Below, piece by piece: positions 1 through 9,759 of a stretch of DNA of 64,000 nucleotides (position 1 is the first letter of the stretch; every line of letters starts with the position of its first letter). This DNA is from Kineosporia babensis (GTDB taxonomy: Bacteria > Actinomycetota > Actinomycetes > Actinomycetales > Kineosporiaceae): contig NZ_JAJOMB010000001.1 of NCBI RefSeq assembly GCF_021129305.1, positions 62,001 to 126,000 of the forward strand, given 5' to 3'. The position numbers were made by a program, and so were the translations under genes. The notes under the pieces were generated by a model, which was given only the letters and a program-made list of their open reading frames with translations, made no database searches and was not told where the DNA came from.

Positions 1-656
1 AGCGAGCCGTCGCTGCCGGTGAGCGTGGAGCCCAGCAGCAACGCCGTCCACTGCTTCTTGAAAACCCCGGTCTCCGGCCCGGCCGCGAACTGCGGAAACA
101 GCGCCTGGGGCAGGTCGTTCCAGGTGATCATCGGGACGATGCTGTCGACCCGCGGATCGGCGGCGGCCAGCATCAACGCGAGCGCCCCGCCGTACGAGGC
201 ACCGACCACACCCATCCAAGGGTCGCCGTCCGCGTCCTTACGCACTTCTGGTCTGGCCGCCAGCTCGTCGAGCAGGCGCCGGCCGTCCTCGATCTCGAAA
301 TCCGGGTGGTCCAGGTGGATCAGGCCGCCCGAGGCCCCGAATCCGCGGGCGCTGTAGGTGAGCACGACGTAACCGCGACCGGCCAGCTCCTCGGCGTCTG
401 CGGCCACGCTCCGTTTGCTGCCGCCGAACCCGTGGGCCAGCAGGACTGCCGGGGCGGGCGTGCGTTCGGGCAGGTAGAGCGTGGCGTCGAGATCGACCTC
501 GGCCCCGTCGGCCTCGGGCGTGCCGCCGACCGTGAGCTCCTGCTCGGTGAAAACGGCCTCGGAGTCACCGGAGCGGGTTGCGGTGAGCCAGAAGGCGACG
601 ACCACCAGAACCAGCAAAAGGACGATGGGGGCCAGGAACCTGCGTCGAGCCAGCAA
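1..656 (-). CDS. alpha/beta hydrolase (CocE/S15-like), 3' end cut by window
   Basis: Seen: the reading frame begins with TTG at 656, preceded by GGGGAG at a good distance. It opens with LLARRR and a hydrophobic stretch (about residues 7-25) that looks like a signal anchor. The mature part contains LLAHGFGGSK (oxyanion-hole region) and later the nucleophile elbow GASYGG, followed by VPMITWNDL, which is typical of CocE/NonD and S15-type hydrolases. The acid and histidine of the triad lie beyond the window. Inference: a membrane-anchored or secreted serine hydrolase acting on an ester or peptide outside the membrane; the substrate is unknown. It lies downstream of the acidic-tail membrane protein, separated by a hairpin, so it is probably a separate transcription unit. 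The fold is fairly certain; the exact start is less so because TTG is rare. Confidence 0.8.
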   Translation of the reverse strand, partial: MLARRRFLAPIVLLLVLVVVAFWLTATRSGDSEAVFTEQELTVGGTPEADGAEVDLDATLYLPERTPAPAVLLAHGFGGSKRSVAADAEELAGRGYVVLTYSARGFGASGGLIHLDHPDFEIEDGRRLLDELAARPEVRKDADGDPWMGVVGASYGGALALMLAAADPRVDSIVPMITWNDLPQALFPQFAAGPETGVFKKQWTALLLGSTLTGSDGS

Positions 657-706
657 TCGCTACTCCCCTTGATCAGCGGTGAGCTCACTCCCCGGACGGC
701 CAAACT

Positions 707-748
707 ACGGCACGGGCCGTCTGCCCGAAGGCTGACGGCCCGTGCCGT
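707..748 (-). terminator. 15-bp perfect stem-loop after the acidic-tail membrane protein gene
   Basis: Perfect 15-bp arms (707-721 and 734-748) flank a 12-nt loop, 39 bp past the stop codon of the minus-strand gene ending at 787. On the minus strand it is followed only by a short AGTTTGG tract, so it is a GC-rich terminator of the kind common in actinobacteria rather than a classic T-tract terminator. Confidence 0.6.
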
Positions 749-786
749 GGGTACTGCAGTTGACCTGTGCTGTTCTCAGCGGCCGA

Positions 787-1914
787 TCAGGGGTTGACCT
801 GCTCCTGCATCTGGCCTTCGGTGCCGCTGCCGTCGTCCTGCAGCGTGCTGTCGCCCTCGGTGGCGGCGTCGGTGCTCTGCTGCGTGGACTGCGTGTCCGA
901 ACCGGTGGACGGGTCGGTGGCGCTGTCGGTGGCGGTCGGGGCGGTGGTGGCGTTCGCGTCCGGCGTGGCCGACTCGCTCGGCACCGTGCCCTCGTCGGCC
1001 GTGGCGGTCGGCGTGGCGGAGTCGGTCGGGGTGGCCTCGTCGGTCGGGGTGGCGGACTCGGTGGGAGTGCTGGTGCTCTCCTCCTCGTCGCTGCCGTCCT
1101 CGTCCTCGCCGGTGCTGCTGGTGTTGTTGCTGACCAGCTTGGACAGCGTGGTGCCCTCACCGCCCGAGATCGTCTTGCCGGTGGTGCCCTCGATCCCGGT
1201 GATGAAGAACATCGCGATCAGGAAGCCGGCCATCGAGATGCCCGCCATCATGAAACTCGGCTTCTTCCACCAGATCTGCTCGGCCTGCTCGGCCTGCTTG
1301 CGCTGGCTGCGGCTGGCCGGCGGCAGCCCGCCGGAGCGGTACTGGCTGGTCTGCTCGTTCAGGTGGAACGACTCAGGCCCGCCCGGTCCGTTGCCCCGGG
1401 CCGGTGGCATGACCTGGGTGGAGTCGTCGTAGCCGTTCATCACCTGGGTGGCGTCGGCGATCGGCACCTCGACGTGCTCGACGTCGAGCCGGCGGGTGTC
1501 CTCGGCGCCGACCCGGTTGAGCGAGTCGGCCACCGGCACCCCGGCCGGGCCGCTCATCCGGCGGATGTTGTCCGCCTGGGACAGATCGTTCGGGTAGCGG
1601 GTGACCACCACGGCGGCGGTGGTCTGGATCGTCTTGTGCGCCTTGTTCAGCGACTCGGTGTAGAAAGCACCCGCCACCGACGAGACCACGGAACCGAAGG
1701 CCGCACCCGCGAGCGTGCCGCCGACCCCGAAGTACGACGCCGCCACGGCTGAGGTCACTGCGGCACCGGCGCTCGCACTGATCTGAACCACGTTGACGGG
1801 GAGCTTGAACTTCTTCTCTTCCTCGATCTCGCCGACCGGCTCGGGATCGGGCGACGGGTAACTCGTCGGTCCCGGTGAGCCGGCTCTTCGCGGCGGATGT
1901 TGTCTGTCGGTCAT
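787..1914 (-). CDS. membrane protein with glycine-rich N-terminal region and acidic Ser/Thr/Pro-rich tail
   Basis: 375 aa from ATG at 1914 (GGAG seven bases upstream; upstream in-frame codons look non-coding). About residues 1-30 are polar and proline-rich. Residues about 40-80 form a small-residue, Ala/Gly-rich amphipathic or membrane-active stretch (GAAVTSAVAASYFGVGGTLA). The centre is hydrophilic. One clear transmembrane helix follows WWKKPSFMM near residue 230. The last ~120 residues are low-complexity Ser/Thr/Glu/Asp/Pro with repeated TPT, SATPT and TDSAT units and end in GQMQEQVNP. Topology by the positive-inside rule puts the acidic tail outside the cell. No family is recognised. The tail resembles spacer or O-glycosylatable wall-crossing regions, but that is inference. 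Transcribed divergently from the BTAD regulator. Confidence 0.75.
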   Translation of the reverse strand: MTDRQHPPRRAGSPGPTSYPSPDPEPVGEIEEEKKFKLPVNVVQISASAGAAVTSAVAASYFGVGGTLAGAAFGSVVSSVAGAFYTESLNKAHKTIQTTAAVVVTRYPNDLSQADNIRRMSGPAGVPVADSLNRVGAEDTRRLDVEHVEVPIADATQVMNGYDDSTQVMPPARGNGPGGPESFHLNEQTSQYRSGGLPPASRSQRKQAEQAEQIWWKKPSFMMAGISMAGFLIAMFFITGIEGTTGKTISGGEGTTLSKLVSNNTSSTGEDEDGSDEEESTSTPTESATPTDEATPTDSATPTATADEGTVPSESATPDANATTAPTATDSATDPSTGSDTQSTQQSTDAATEGDSTLQDDGSGTEGQMQEQVNP

Positions 1915-2365
1915 TGATCTCCGGTCGTACGTTTCTCGGCCAGCAATCAGTTTCGCCCATCCTCCCGCCGGTGCGCGAACTGACCATGCACATGTCGGCA
2001 AAGTCTCAGCAGCGCAGTGATTTACGACCGATTCGCGGGCGCGTCGCCGACCCGCCGAAACAGCTGGGGAAACCCTGGGAACCAGCCGCGAAAACGGCGG
2101 TGGCCAGCGCCGGATTCGACAGGCGAATAGCGCTGAGAGGCAGTACCTTCCACCCCTGGATGCAGTTCGCGTGCAGCAAGAGAAATAGATCACGCGAAAA
2201 AGCTGTAACACTTCGGCAAGTGCGGAGTCTTTACGTCCTCCGGAGGCAGGCTTTGCATGTTGATCATGCACGGTGGGGACCGGTCGGCACCGAACTGCCC
2301 GTCCGTGCTGACACGATCACAAATCTCCCCTGAACCACCACCCCACCTCGGTACGTTTACGTTCG
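1915..2365. promoter_or_regulatory. divergent intergenic region, 451 bp
   Basis: No convincing gene. It separates the minus-strand membrane protein from the plus-strand BTAD regulator and is richer in A/T than its neighbours, so both promoters should lie here. The BTAD start has no Shine-Dalgarno; a TACGTT hexamer ends nine bases before its ATG, which would fit a leaderless transcript, but no good -35 accompanies it. Confidence 0.45.
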
Positions 2366-5245
2366 ATGACACTCCGTCAGGACGATCCCTCCCGTCTGGC
2401 GATTCGGCTCCTCGGCCCGCTGGATGTCACCGACGACGGAACACCAGTCACTCTCGGTGGCCGCCAGTTACGCGCGGTGTTTATCTTGCTGGCCCTTTCG
2501 GCCGGGGGCCCGGTCTCCGCCGACCGGCTGATCAACCAGCTGTGGGACGACGAGCCGCCGACCGGGGCGGTGAACACCATCCAGGTCTACGTCTCGCGGC
2601 TGCGGCGGGTGCTGGGCGAGCCGGTGCTGCTCACGACCGCGCACGGGTACCGGCTGGACGTCCCGCCCGAGGCGCTGGACCTGTACCGGTTCGAGCAGGC
2701 CGAGGCGGCCGGGCAGGCGGCGCTGGCGGCCGGGGATCCGGCGGGGGCGGCCCGGGAACTACGGGCCGCTCTGGGTCTGTGGCGCGGGCCGGCGCTGACC
2801 GACCTGACCAGCAGCATCGGCGAGGTGCACCGGGCGCGGCTGGAGGGGCTGCGGTTGTCGGCCCTGGCCGGGCGGCTGGATGCGGATGCGGCGCTTGGAC
2901 AGGACGCGGCGATCGTGCCGGAGTTGCAGGAGCTGGTGCGTCGGTATCCGCTGGACGAGCGCTTCACCGGGCAATTGATGACGGCGCTGTACCGGTCGGG
3001 GCGGCAGGCGGATGCGCTGGCAGCTTTTGCCGTAGCGAAGCGGAGGCTTGGGGCGGAGTTGGGAGTCGATCCGTCACCGGAGCTGCAGGGGCGGTACGCG
3101 GAGGTGCTGCGGCACGCCACCTCGTTGACTCCGCCGCGCGGTACCGGCCCGTCCCGGCCGTCCTCCGGGCTGATCGGACGGGCGGCGGAGCTTGCTCGCG
3201 GGCGGGAACTGCTGGCCGGGAAGAGCCGATTGGTGACGCTGGCCGGTCCGGGTGGGGTGGGTAAGAGCCGGCTGGCCGAGGAGCTGGCCGCCGGATTCCC
3301 GGGCCGGACGCTTCGGGTCGGGCTGGAAGAGGTGCGCGGCGACGAGGAGGAACTGCTCGCCACCATCGGGAAGGGGCTGGGGGGCGGCCGGCCCGGTGAG
3401 ACGGTGGCGGCCCGGCTCGAGGAGGAGCCCACCCTTCTGGTCTTGGACGAGGTGGAACCGACCGCGGCGATCTCCCGGCTGCTGGAGCATGCGCCATCGC
3501 TGAGAGTCCTGGCCACCGCCCGTTCCGCCCTGCAGCTCAGCGGCGAGCAGGTGCTGCCGGTGCCTGCGCTGTCGCTGGACGAGGCCGTTCAGCTGTTCCA
3601 CCACCGGGCGGGGGCCGCGCGGCCAGGTTTCGAGGTGAGCAGCGTCAACGCCGACGAGGTGCACGCGGTGCTCAGGCAGCTGGGCGGCCTGCCCCTGGCG
3701 ATCGAGCTGGCGGCCGCGCAGATCCGCACCCGGCCACTGGAGGAGCTGCGCCGTCGGCTGCTCAAGGCCGATGTGCTCGAGGTGGTGATGCAAGGGCTGC
3801 TGGCCGATCTGTCGGTCTTCCGCGGCGGCTGGACCTTGGACGCGATGCAGGCGGTCTGTGCGACCGGCAACGTCGAGGGATTGATCGAGAGCCACCTGGT
3901 GCTGGTGGAAGGCGACCGGTTCCGCCTGCCCGGCCTGGTCCGCGAGTACGCGGCCGCCCGGCTGGCCGAGCGCCCGGCCGAGCAGCGCCGGGTGCTGCTG
4001 GAGCGGCACGCGCGTTACTACGCCGGGCTGGCCCGGAGCCGGGCCGACGAGCCGGACCCGGCCGGGCTGGAGATCGAGTCGGCCAACCTCCGGGCCGCAC
4101 TGGAGCACGCGGCCGCCGCCCGCGACGGGAGTCTGCTGGTCAACCTGGTCCTGAGCCGGCTCGGGCAGTGGTTGCACACCGGCCGCCGGCGGCAGGCCGA
4201 CCGGTGGGTGCGGGCCGCCAAGAAGCTGGCGACCTCGGACTACGAGCGCGCCCAGCTGCTGCTGACGGTGGGCAACCGGGCGCTGGCCCGGGCCGATCTG
4301 AGCCGGGCCGAGCCCGCCCTGGCCGAGGCCCACCAGGCCGCGTCGAGGTTCGGCGAGGGCGAGCTGACCGCGCGCACGCTGGCCGCCCGGTCGGTCGCGG
4401 CCCGGGCCGGGGGCCGCCACCAGCAGGCGCTCGACCTGATCGAGAAGGCCCTGCAGGAAGCCCGGGACGCCGGGGCCTGGGCGATGGTGGTGCGGCTGGG
4501 CAACGAGCGGGGTGAGCTGCTGGACGAGACCGGTCACCCGGACGCCGCGCACTCCCTGTTCGAGTCGTTCCGGGCCTGGTCGCAGGTGGAGCAGGCGACC
4601 AGCAACCTGGCCGTGGCGCTGGTCAACCTGGCGGTGGTGGCGGCCGGGCAGAACGATCCGGAACGGGCCTCGCAGCTGCTGGCCGAGGCTGCGGCGGCGG
4701 CCACCTCCGGGCCGTCGGTACCGCTGCGGGCCGATGTGCTGGCCGGCACCGGGCTGGTGCAGCTGCGGCTGGGCTGCCCGGACGCGGCCGGTACCGCGCT
4801 GCGAGCTGCGCTGCCCCTGATGTACGCCTCCGGCCGGCTGATCTCCCTGCCGGATGCGGTGAGTCTGCTGGGCGCGGTGGCCTTGGCCGAGGGCGATCGG
4901 CGCAGTGCGGTGCGGCTGCTGGCCACCGGACGGGCCTGGCGCCAGCAGCGGGGACTGGCGGTGGTGGGGCGGCTCACTCGGGAGGTGCTGGCGGCCACCT
5001 TGCTGGAGCTGGAGCGGGCCGGCCCGGGTGAGCACGACGCCCTGGACGACGAGCAGGGGGCCGCGGTGCCGTTCGCCGCCCTCGACGTTCTGGGGTCTCC
5101 GGCGGCGTGGGGCGCCGGGCGCCCGTTTGTCCCATATTCCGGACAGTCTGTTCAAATTTTGGACTCGCGAGCAGGGCCGCCGGTCCTTGGCAACCGGATC
5201 ACCCTGCCGGAACAGCATGGCCTTGCGGCAGACTCAAGCCCATGA
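2366..5245 (+). CDS. BTAD/SARP-type transcriptional regulator with NTPase and TPR-like domains (AfsR class)
   Basis: 959 aa. Residues ~10-95 form an OmpR-like winged helix (VTLGGRQLRAVFILLAL, SADRLINQLWDDEPP, VNTIQVYVSRLRRVLG). Residues ~97-240 match the bacterial transcriptional activation domain. A P-loop GPGGVGKSR at ~297 and LLVLDEVEP mark an NB-ARC-like ATPase reaching ~480. The rest is helical TPR-like repeat (~530-930). This is the AfsR/large SARP architecture: an ATP-dependent switch that binds direct repeats overlapping -35 regions. Its stop overlaps the ATG of PEP carboxylase (ATGA), so the two are translationally coupled. The last ~40 residues are lower in GC and not typical of the family; that stretch may also hold a promoter for ppc. 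Start ATG lacks a Shine-Dalgarno, compatible with leaderless translation. Confidence 0.9.
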   Translation: MTLRQDDPSRLAIRLLGPLDVTDDGTPVTLGGRQLRAVFILLALSAGGPVSADRLINQLWDDEPPTGAVNTIQVYVSRLRRVLGEPVLLTTAHGYRLDVPPEALDLYRFEQAEAAGQAALAAGDPAGAARELRAALGLWRGPALTDLTSSIGEVHRARLEGLRLSALAGRLDADAALGQDAAIVPELQELVRRYPLDERFTGQLMTALYRSGRQADALAAFAVAKRRLGAELGVDPSPELQGRYAEVLRHATSLTPPRGTGPSRPSSGLIGRAAELARGRELLAGKSRLVTLAGPGGVGKSRLAEELAAGFPGRTLRVGLEEVRGDEEELLATIGKGLGGGRPGETVAARLEEEPTLLVLDEVEPTAAISRLLEHAPSLRVLATARSALQLSGEQVLPVPALSLDEAVQLFHHRAGAARPGFEVSSVNADEVHAVLRQLGGLPLAIELAAAQIRTRPLEELRRRLLKADVLEVVMQGLLADLSVFRGGWTLDAMQAVCATGNVEGLIESHLVLVEGDRFRLPGLVREYAAARLAERPAEQRRVLLERHARYYAGLARSRADEPDPAGLEIESANLRAALEHAAAARDGSLLVNLVLSRLGQWLHTGRRRQADRWVRAAKKLATSDYERAQLLLTVGNRALARADLSRAEPALAEAHQAASRFGEGELTARTLAARSVAARAGGRHQQALDLIEKALQEARDAGAWAMVVRLGNERGELLDETGHPDAAHSLFESFRAWSQVEQATSNLAVALVNLAVVAAGQNDPERASQLLAEAAAAATSGPSVPLRADVLAGTGLVQLRLGCPDAAGTALRAALPLMYASGRLISLPDAVSLLGAVALAEGDRRSAVRLLATGRAWRQQRGLAVVGRLTREVLAATLLELERAGPGEHDALDDEQGAAVPFAALDVLGSPAAWGAGRPFVPYSGQSVQILDSRAGPPVLGNRITLPEQHGLAADSSP

Positions 5246-8094
5246 GCAACGACTCCACACCGGCCTCGCCGCCGTCGGTCCAGCAACTGGTGGACGCCGA
5301 CCGCCGGGAGCCGGATGTCGGGCAGTTCGCCGGTGGGGTGGCCTCCGACGAACAGCACGCCGCGCTGCGTGCCTCGGTCCGGCAGCTGTCCACCCTTCTC
5401 GGCGAGGCCCTCACCCGGCACGAGGGACCCGAGTTGCTGGCCCTGGTCGAGCGGGTGCGCCAGCTGGCCCGCCGGCCCGACGACGGCGAACTGCACACCC
5501 TGCTGTCCGGTCTGGACGACCCGACCGCGATCGTCCTGGCCCGGGCCTTCACCGGCTACTTCCAGCTGGCCAACATCACCGAGCAGCTGCACCGCTGGCA
5601 GGAGCTCACCGCCCGCCCGGCCGGGCCGCTGCAGGTGGCGGTGGGCCGGATCGGCGAGGCGATCGAGTCCGGGGAGATCGCGCCGGACCTGGTCCGCGAG
5701 ATCCTGGCCCGGGTGGAGCTGCGGCCGGTGTTCACCGCGCACCCCACCGAGGCCAGCCGCCGCTCGGTGCTCGACCTGCTGCGCAAGATCGCCGACCTGA
5801 TCATGGCCGCCGAGGACCCGCGCGGCCGGGACAGCGACGTGGCCCGCACCCACCGCCGCCTGGCCGAGCTGGTGGACCTGCTCTGGCAGACCGACGAGCT
5901 GCGGGTGGAGCGGCCCAAGCCCACCGACGAGGCCCGCACCGCGATCTACTACCTGCAGACCCTCACCGCCCAGGTGGTGCCGGACCTGCTGGAGGAGCTC
6001 GACCAGGAACTGGCCTCGATCGGGATCGAGCTGCCGGCCGAGGCCCGCCCGCTGCGCTTCGGCACCTGGGCCGGCGGCGACCGGGACGGCAACCCGAACG
6101 TCACCCCCGAGGTGACCCTGGACGTCCTCGGTCTGCAGCACGACTTCGGCGCCCGTGAGCTGATCTCGGCGCTGGACGAGCTGATCCTCGACCTGGCCTC
6201 CTCGACCCGGGTGGTCGGGATCAGCGAGGAGCTGAAGGCGAGCCTGGAGGCCGACCGCAAGGCCCTGCCCGGCGCCTACGCGGCCTTCATCGACCTGAAC
6301 GCCGAGGAGCCCTACCGGCTCAAGCTCAGCTACATCCGGGTCCGGCTGGCCCGCACCCGGGACCGGCTGGAGCACAGCACCCCGCACGAGCCCGGCCGCG
6401 ACTACCAGTCCATCGCCGACGTGATCGACGAGATCCAGCTGGTGCGCTCCTCGCTGCTGGCCAACCAGAGCGAGCTGATCGCCAACGGGCCGGTGCTGCG
6501 CCTGCTGCGCACCGCCGTGGCTGCCGGGCTGGGCCTGGCCACGCTGGACGTGCGTGAGCACGCGGGCCGCCACCACGCCGCCCTGGCAGTACTTTTCGAC
6601 CGGCTGGGCGAGCTCGACGTGCCGTATGCCGACCTCGACCGGCCCACCCGGATCAAGGTTCTGTCCAAGGAACTGGCGCACCGGCGTCCGTTGATCGGAG
6701 CGGGAGTCGACACTCTCCCCGAACCCGCCGCCGGCGTCCTGGAACTGTTCCGGACCATCCGTAACGCGCTGAAGAAGTTCGGCCCGGGGGTGATCGAGAG
6801 CTACATCGTCTCGATGTCCCAGGACATCGACGACATCCTGGCCGTAGTGGTGCTGGCCCGGGAGGCCGGGCTGGTCGACACCGGCAGCTCGGCGGGCGAC
6901 AGCGGGGCCTGGGCGAAGATCGGTTTCGTGCCGCTCTTCGAGACCGTCACCGAGCTGGAAGCGGCCGGGCCGCTGATGAATTCGCTGCTGTCCGACCCGG
7001 CCTACCGACGTGTGGTCACGGCTCGCGGCAATGTCCAGGAGATCATGCTGGGCTATTCCGACAGCAGCAAGGACGCGGGAATCGCGGCCTCCCAGTGGCA
7101 GATTCACCGGGCCCAGCGGGCGCTGCGCGACATCGCCGCCCAGCACGGCGTGGTGCTGCGGCTGTTCCACGGCCGGGGTGGTTCGGTGGGCCGCGGTGGT
7201 GGCCCGACCGGCGAGGCGATCCTGTCCCAGCCGTACGGCAGCCTGAACGGCCCGATCAAGGTCACCGAGCAGGGCGAGGTGATCTCGGACAAGTACACCC
7301 TGCCGCAGCTGGGCCGGGAGAACATCGAGCTGGCCCTGGCCGCGGTGCTGGAAGCCTCGGTGCTGCACCGTAGTTCGCGGCTGCCGGCCGATGTGCTGGA
7401 CGGCTGGAACAGCACCATGGATCTGGTCGCCGGCTCGGCGCAGAAGACGTACCGGTCGCTGGTCCGGGACGAGCAGCTGGTGCCGTTCTTCGTGGCCGCA
7501 ACCCCGGTGGACGAACTGGGTAACCTGAACATCGGTTCCCGGCCCTCGCGGCGGCCGGGTGGTGCGGGTGGCCTGGACGACCTGCGGGCGATCCCCTGGG
7601 TGTTCGGCTGGACCCAGTCGCGGATGAACCTGCCCGGCTGGTTCGGGGTGGGCAGTGGTCTCCTCGCGGCCCGCGAGGACGGCCGCGAAGAGACCATGAA
7701 GCAGATGTACGGCTCCTGGCACTTCTTCCGGACCTTCCTCTCGAACGTCCAGATGACGCTGTCCAAGACCGACATGCAGATTGCCGGGCGCTACGTGCGC
7801 ACGCTGGTCCAGGACCCGGCCGCGGCCCGGCTGTTCGAACTGGTCGAGGCCGAGCACGAGCGCACGGTGGCCGAGGTGCTGCGGGTGACCGGGCAGGACG
7901 AACTGCTGGCCACCTCGCCGGTACTGCGGCGCACGCTGGAACTGCGTGATTCGTACCTGGCGCCGCTGCACGCCCTGCAGATCTCCTTGCTGGCCCGGTC
8001 CCGGCAGGGCGACCAGACGCCGGACCCGGATCTGCAGCGGGCGCTGCTGCTGACCATCAACGGCATCGCGGCCGGGCTGCGTAACACCGGCTGA
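5242..8094 (+). CDS. ppc: phosphoenolpyruvate carboxylase
   Basis: 950 aa, normal length for bacterial PEPC. It catalyses PEP + bicarbonate to oxaloacetate + phosphate, the anaplerotic feed of the TCA cycle, in the cytoplasm. Catalytic signatures are present: FTAHPTEASRR with His167, GTWAGGDRDGNPNVT, GYSDSSKDAG with Lys610, LFHGRGGSVGRGGGP (His643, Arg645) and RAIPWVFGWTQSR near the active site, ending with the canonical RNTG C-terminus. The ATG overlaps the stop of the upstream BTAD regulator by the ATGA arrangement, which is an unusual partner. The low-GC stretch around 5125-5165 could carry an independent promoter. Nothing is broken. Confidence 0.98.
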   Translation: MSNDSTPASPPSVQQLVDADRREPDVGQFAGGVASDEQHAALRASVRQLSTLLGEALTRHEGPELLALVERVRQLARRPDDGELHTLLSGLDDPTAIVLARAFTGYFQLANITEQLHRWQELTARPAGPLQVAVGRIGEAIESGEIAPDLVREILARVELRPVFTAHPTEASRRSVLDLLRKIADLIMAAEDPRGRDSDVARTHRRLAELVDLLWQTDELRVERPKPTDEARTAIYYLQTLTAQVVPDLLEELDQELASIGIELPAEARPLRFGTWAGGDRDGNPNVTPEVTLDVLGLQHDFGARELISALDELILDLASSTRVVGISEELKASLEADRKALPGAYAAFIDLNAEEPYRLKLSYIRVRLARTRDRLEHSTPHEPGRDYQSIADVIDEIQLVRSSLLANQSELIANGPVLRLLRTAVAAGLGLATLDVREHAGRHHAALAVLFDRLGELDVPYADLDRPTRIKVLSKELAHRRPLIGAGVDTLPEPAAGVLELFRTIRNALKKFGPGVIESYIVSMSQDIDDILAVVVLAREAGLVDTGSSAGDSGAWAKIGFVPLFETVTELEAAGPLMNSLLSDPAYRRVVTARGNVQEIMLGYSDSSKDAGIAASQWQIHRAQRALRDIAAQHGVVLRLFHGRGGSVGRGGGPTGEAILSQPYGSLNGPIKVTEQGEVISDKYTLPQLGRENIELALAAVLEASVLHRSSRLPADVLDGWNSTMDLVAGSAQKTYRSLVRDEQLVPFFVAATPVDELGNLNIGSRPSRRPGGAGGLDDLRAIPWVFGWTQSRMNLPGWFGVGSGLLAAREDGREETMKQMYGSWHFFRTFLSNVQMTLSKTDMQIAGRYVRTLVQDPAAARLFELVEAEHERTVAEVLRVTGQDELLATSPVLRRTLELRDSYLAPLHALQISLLARSRQGDQTPDPDLQRALLLTINGIAAGLRNTG

Positions 8095-8196
8095 CCTCTG
8101 CGGACGCGGCGGTCCGAAGTTCAAGCTCCGGGCCGCCCCGTCCGATCCCCTCATTCGGATGGCGTAACGCGCCGTCGGTTGAGTGGGAGGTCAGTG

Positions 8197-9759
8197 GTGT
8201 TTGGCAGGAGCCGTTCGGCCGGTACGTCGGCCCCGGCCATGTCGCCGGCCGATGCGCCGCGCGATGTGGAGACGTACGCCGAGGTGATCGCGGCGCTGGA
8301 GTCGGTGACCAGCGAGGAGAGCGCCTACCAGGTCGCCGTGGACGCGTTCGTGCGAGCTAGCGGGGTCGACTACGGCGCGGCCTGGCTGCCGATGTCCGAC
8401 GGCGGCGAACTGCGGATGATCCACGAGACCGGCCGGATCGCGGACGGGATGGCCGCTGCCTTTCCCGAGCGGCGCAACACGGTGGACGCGAGTCTGGTCG
8501 GGCGCGCATACCGCACCGGAGAGCCACTTTTCATCGAGGACCTGACCCTGGCCACCAGCTCGGTACGGGCCCAGGCGGCCCGCAACCTGGGCATGACCGC
8601 CGGAATGTTCTACCCGGTGGCGGACCAGGGCCGGGTACGCGGGGTGCTGGAGTACTTCTCGGCCCGCCCGATCGCCCCCAACCCGGGCCGACGGCAGAAG
8701 ATCGTCGAGATCGCCAAGCTCGCCGACATGGCCGTCTACCGGGCGATCGCCCAGGCCCAGCTGCAGGAGGTGGCCGACGACCGGCTCGCCGTGACCGACG
8801 TGGTCAGCAGCCTGAACCAGGCCCGGGACGAGGCGACCTGCACGCGGACCGCGCTGGAGGTGGTGCGCGAGGCGTTCGGCTGGGCCTACGGCTCGTACTG
8901 GACCATCCACGACGGCGAGGACGTGCTGCGCTTCAACCTGGAGTCGGGCTCGGCCGGGGACGAGTTCCGCCGGGTCACCCTGGCCGCCAGTTTCGCCGAG
9001 GGCGTGGGCCTTTCGGGCCGGGCCTGGCGGGCGCGCGACCTGGTGTTCGTCCCGAACCTGGCCGATCTCACCGACTGCGTCCGGGCGCCCGCGGCAGGCC
9101 GGGCGGGAGTGAAGTCGGGGATCTGCTTCCCGATCATCATCGCCGGGCGGGTGATCGGCACGATGGACTTCTTCACCACCGAGACGATCGCCCTGTCCGA
9201 CTCGCGGATGGGGGCCCTGCGCAACGTGCAGCAACTGGTCTCGCAGCGACTGGAGACGATCCGCCGGGCCGATGCCGAGAAGAGCGGCGCCCGGAACCTG
9301 CTGGAAACCGTGGAGCAGCTGCGCGGGGCCACCAACGACGCCAACCGGGTGACCGGCGAGGCGGTGGAACGGGCCGGGGACATGAGCAACGAGGTGGACA
9401 GCCTGGGCGCCGCCTCGGCCGCGATCGGCGACGTGATCAAGCTGATCTCCGGCATCGCCGACCAGACCAACCTGCTGGCCCTGAACGCCACGATCGAGGC
9501 CGCCCGGGCCGGCGAGGCCGGTAAGGGCTTCGCCGTGGTCGCCAGCGAGGTGAAGAACCTGGCTCAGGAGACCGCCCGGGCCACCGGCCAGGTGTCCGAC
9601 CAGATCGCCGCGATCCAGCAGAACGCCCGGTCGGTGGCCACCGGTATCCAGAGCACCAGCGAGATCATCGGTCAGATGGACTCGGTACAGGTGCGGATCC
9701 AGGAGATCCTCGAGGTGCAGGCGCAGATGGCCCGGGAGCTCGAGGAGGCCGAACTCTAG
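8197..9759 (+). CDS. soluble GAF-GAF methyl-accepting chemotaxis-type receptor
   Basis: About 520 aa from GTG at 8197, six bases after GGGAGG (8185-8190); TTG at 8179 and GTG at 8194 are worse placed. Two GAF-like sensor domains occupy roughly residues 25-175 and 190-355. The C-terminal ~150 residues are a receptor signalling hairpin containing the conserved tip [20 protein letters not shown], followed by [20 protein letters not shown]. There is no transmembrane segment, so this is a cytosolic sensor expected to control CheA or a related kinase. No che genes are in the window. The signalling arms are short compared with classic MCPs. Its TAG stop interlocks with the egtD stop in the palindrome CTAG (9756-9759), so the two genes converge without a spacer. 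Confidence 0.88.
   Translation: MFGRSRSAGTSAPAMSPADAPRDVETYAEVIAALESVTSEESAYQVAVDAFVRASGVDYGAAWLPMSDGGELRMIHETGRIADGMAAAFPERRNTVDASLVGRAYRTGEPLFIEDLTLATSSVRAQAARNLGMTAGMFYPVADQGRVRGVLEYFSARPIAPNPGRRQKIVEIAKLADMAVYRAIAQAQLQEVADDRLAVTDVVSSLNQARDEATCTRTALEVVREAFGWAYGSYWTIHDGEDVLRFNLESGSAGDEFRRVTLAASFAEGVGLSGRAWRARDLVFVPNLADLTDCVRAPAAGRAGVKSGICFPIIIAGRVIGTMDFFTTETIALSDSRMGALRNVQQLVSQRLETIRRADAEKSGARNLLETVEQLRGATNDANRVTGEAVERAGDMSNEVDSLGAASAAIGDVIKLISGIADQTNLLALNATIEAARAGEAGKGFAVVASEVKNLAQETARATGQVSDQIAAIQQNARSVATGIQSTSEIIGQMDSVQVRIQEILEVQAQMARELEEAEL

Noticed and set aside
705-1160. Long minus-strand open frame rich in Arg/Pro opposite the membrane-protein tail
   Set aside because: It arises from the GC-rich codon repeats of the real gene in another frame; no start site or known motif.
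3074-5218. 714-codon open frame on the minus strand opposite the BTAD gene
   Set aside because: Composition is that of a mirror frame (Gln/Gly/Arg/Leu rich), and the opposite strand encodes a clear domain protein.
5152-8154. 1000-codon open frame opposite ppc
   Set aside because: Antisense shadow of a highly conserved enzyme; no motif, no ribosome site.
8095-8178. Terminator after ppc
   Set aside because: GC-rich complementary stretches exist, but none forms a clean stem with a T-tract.
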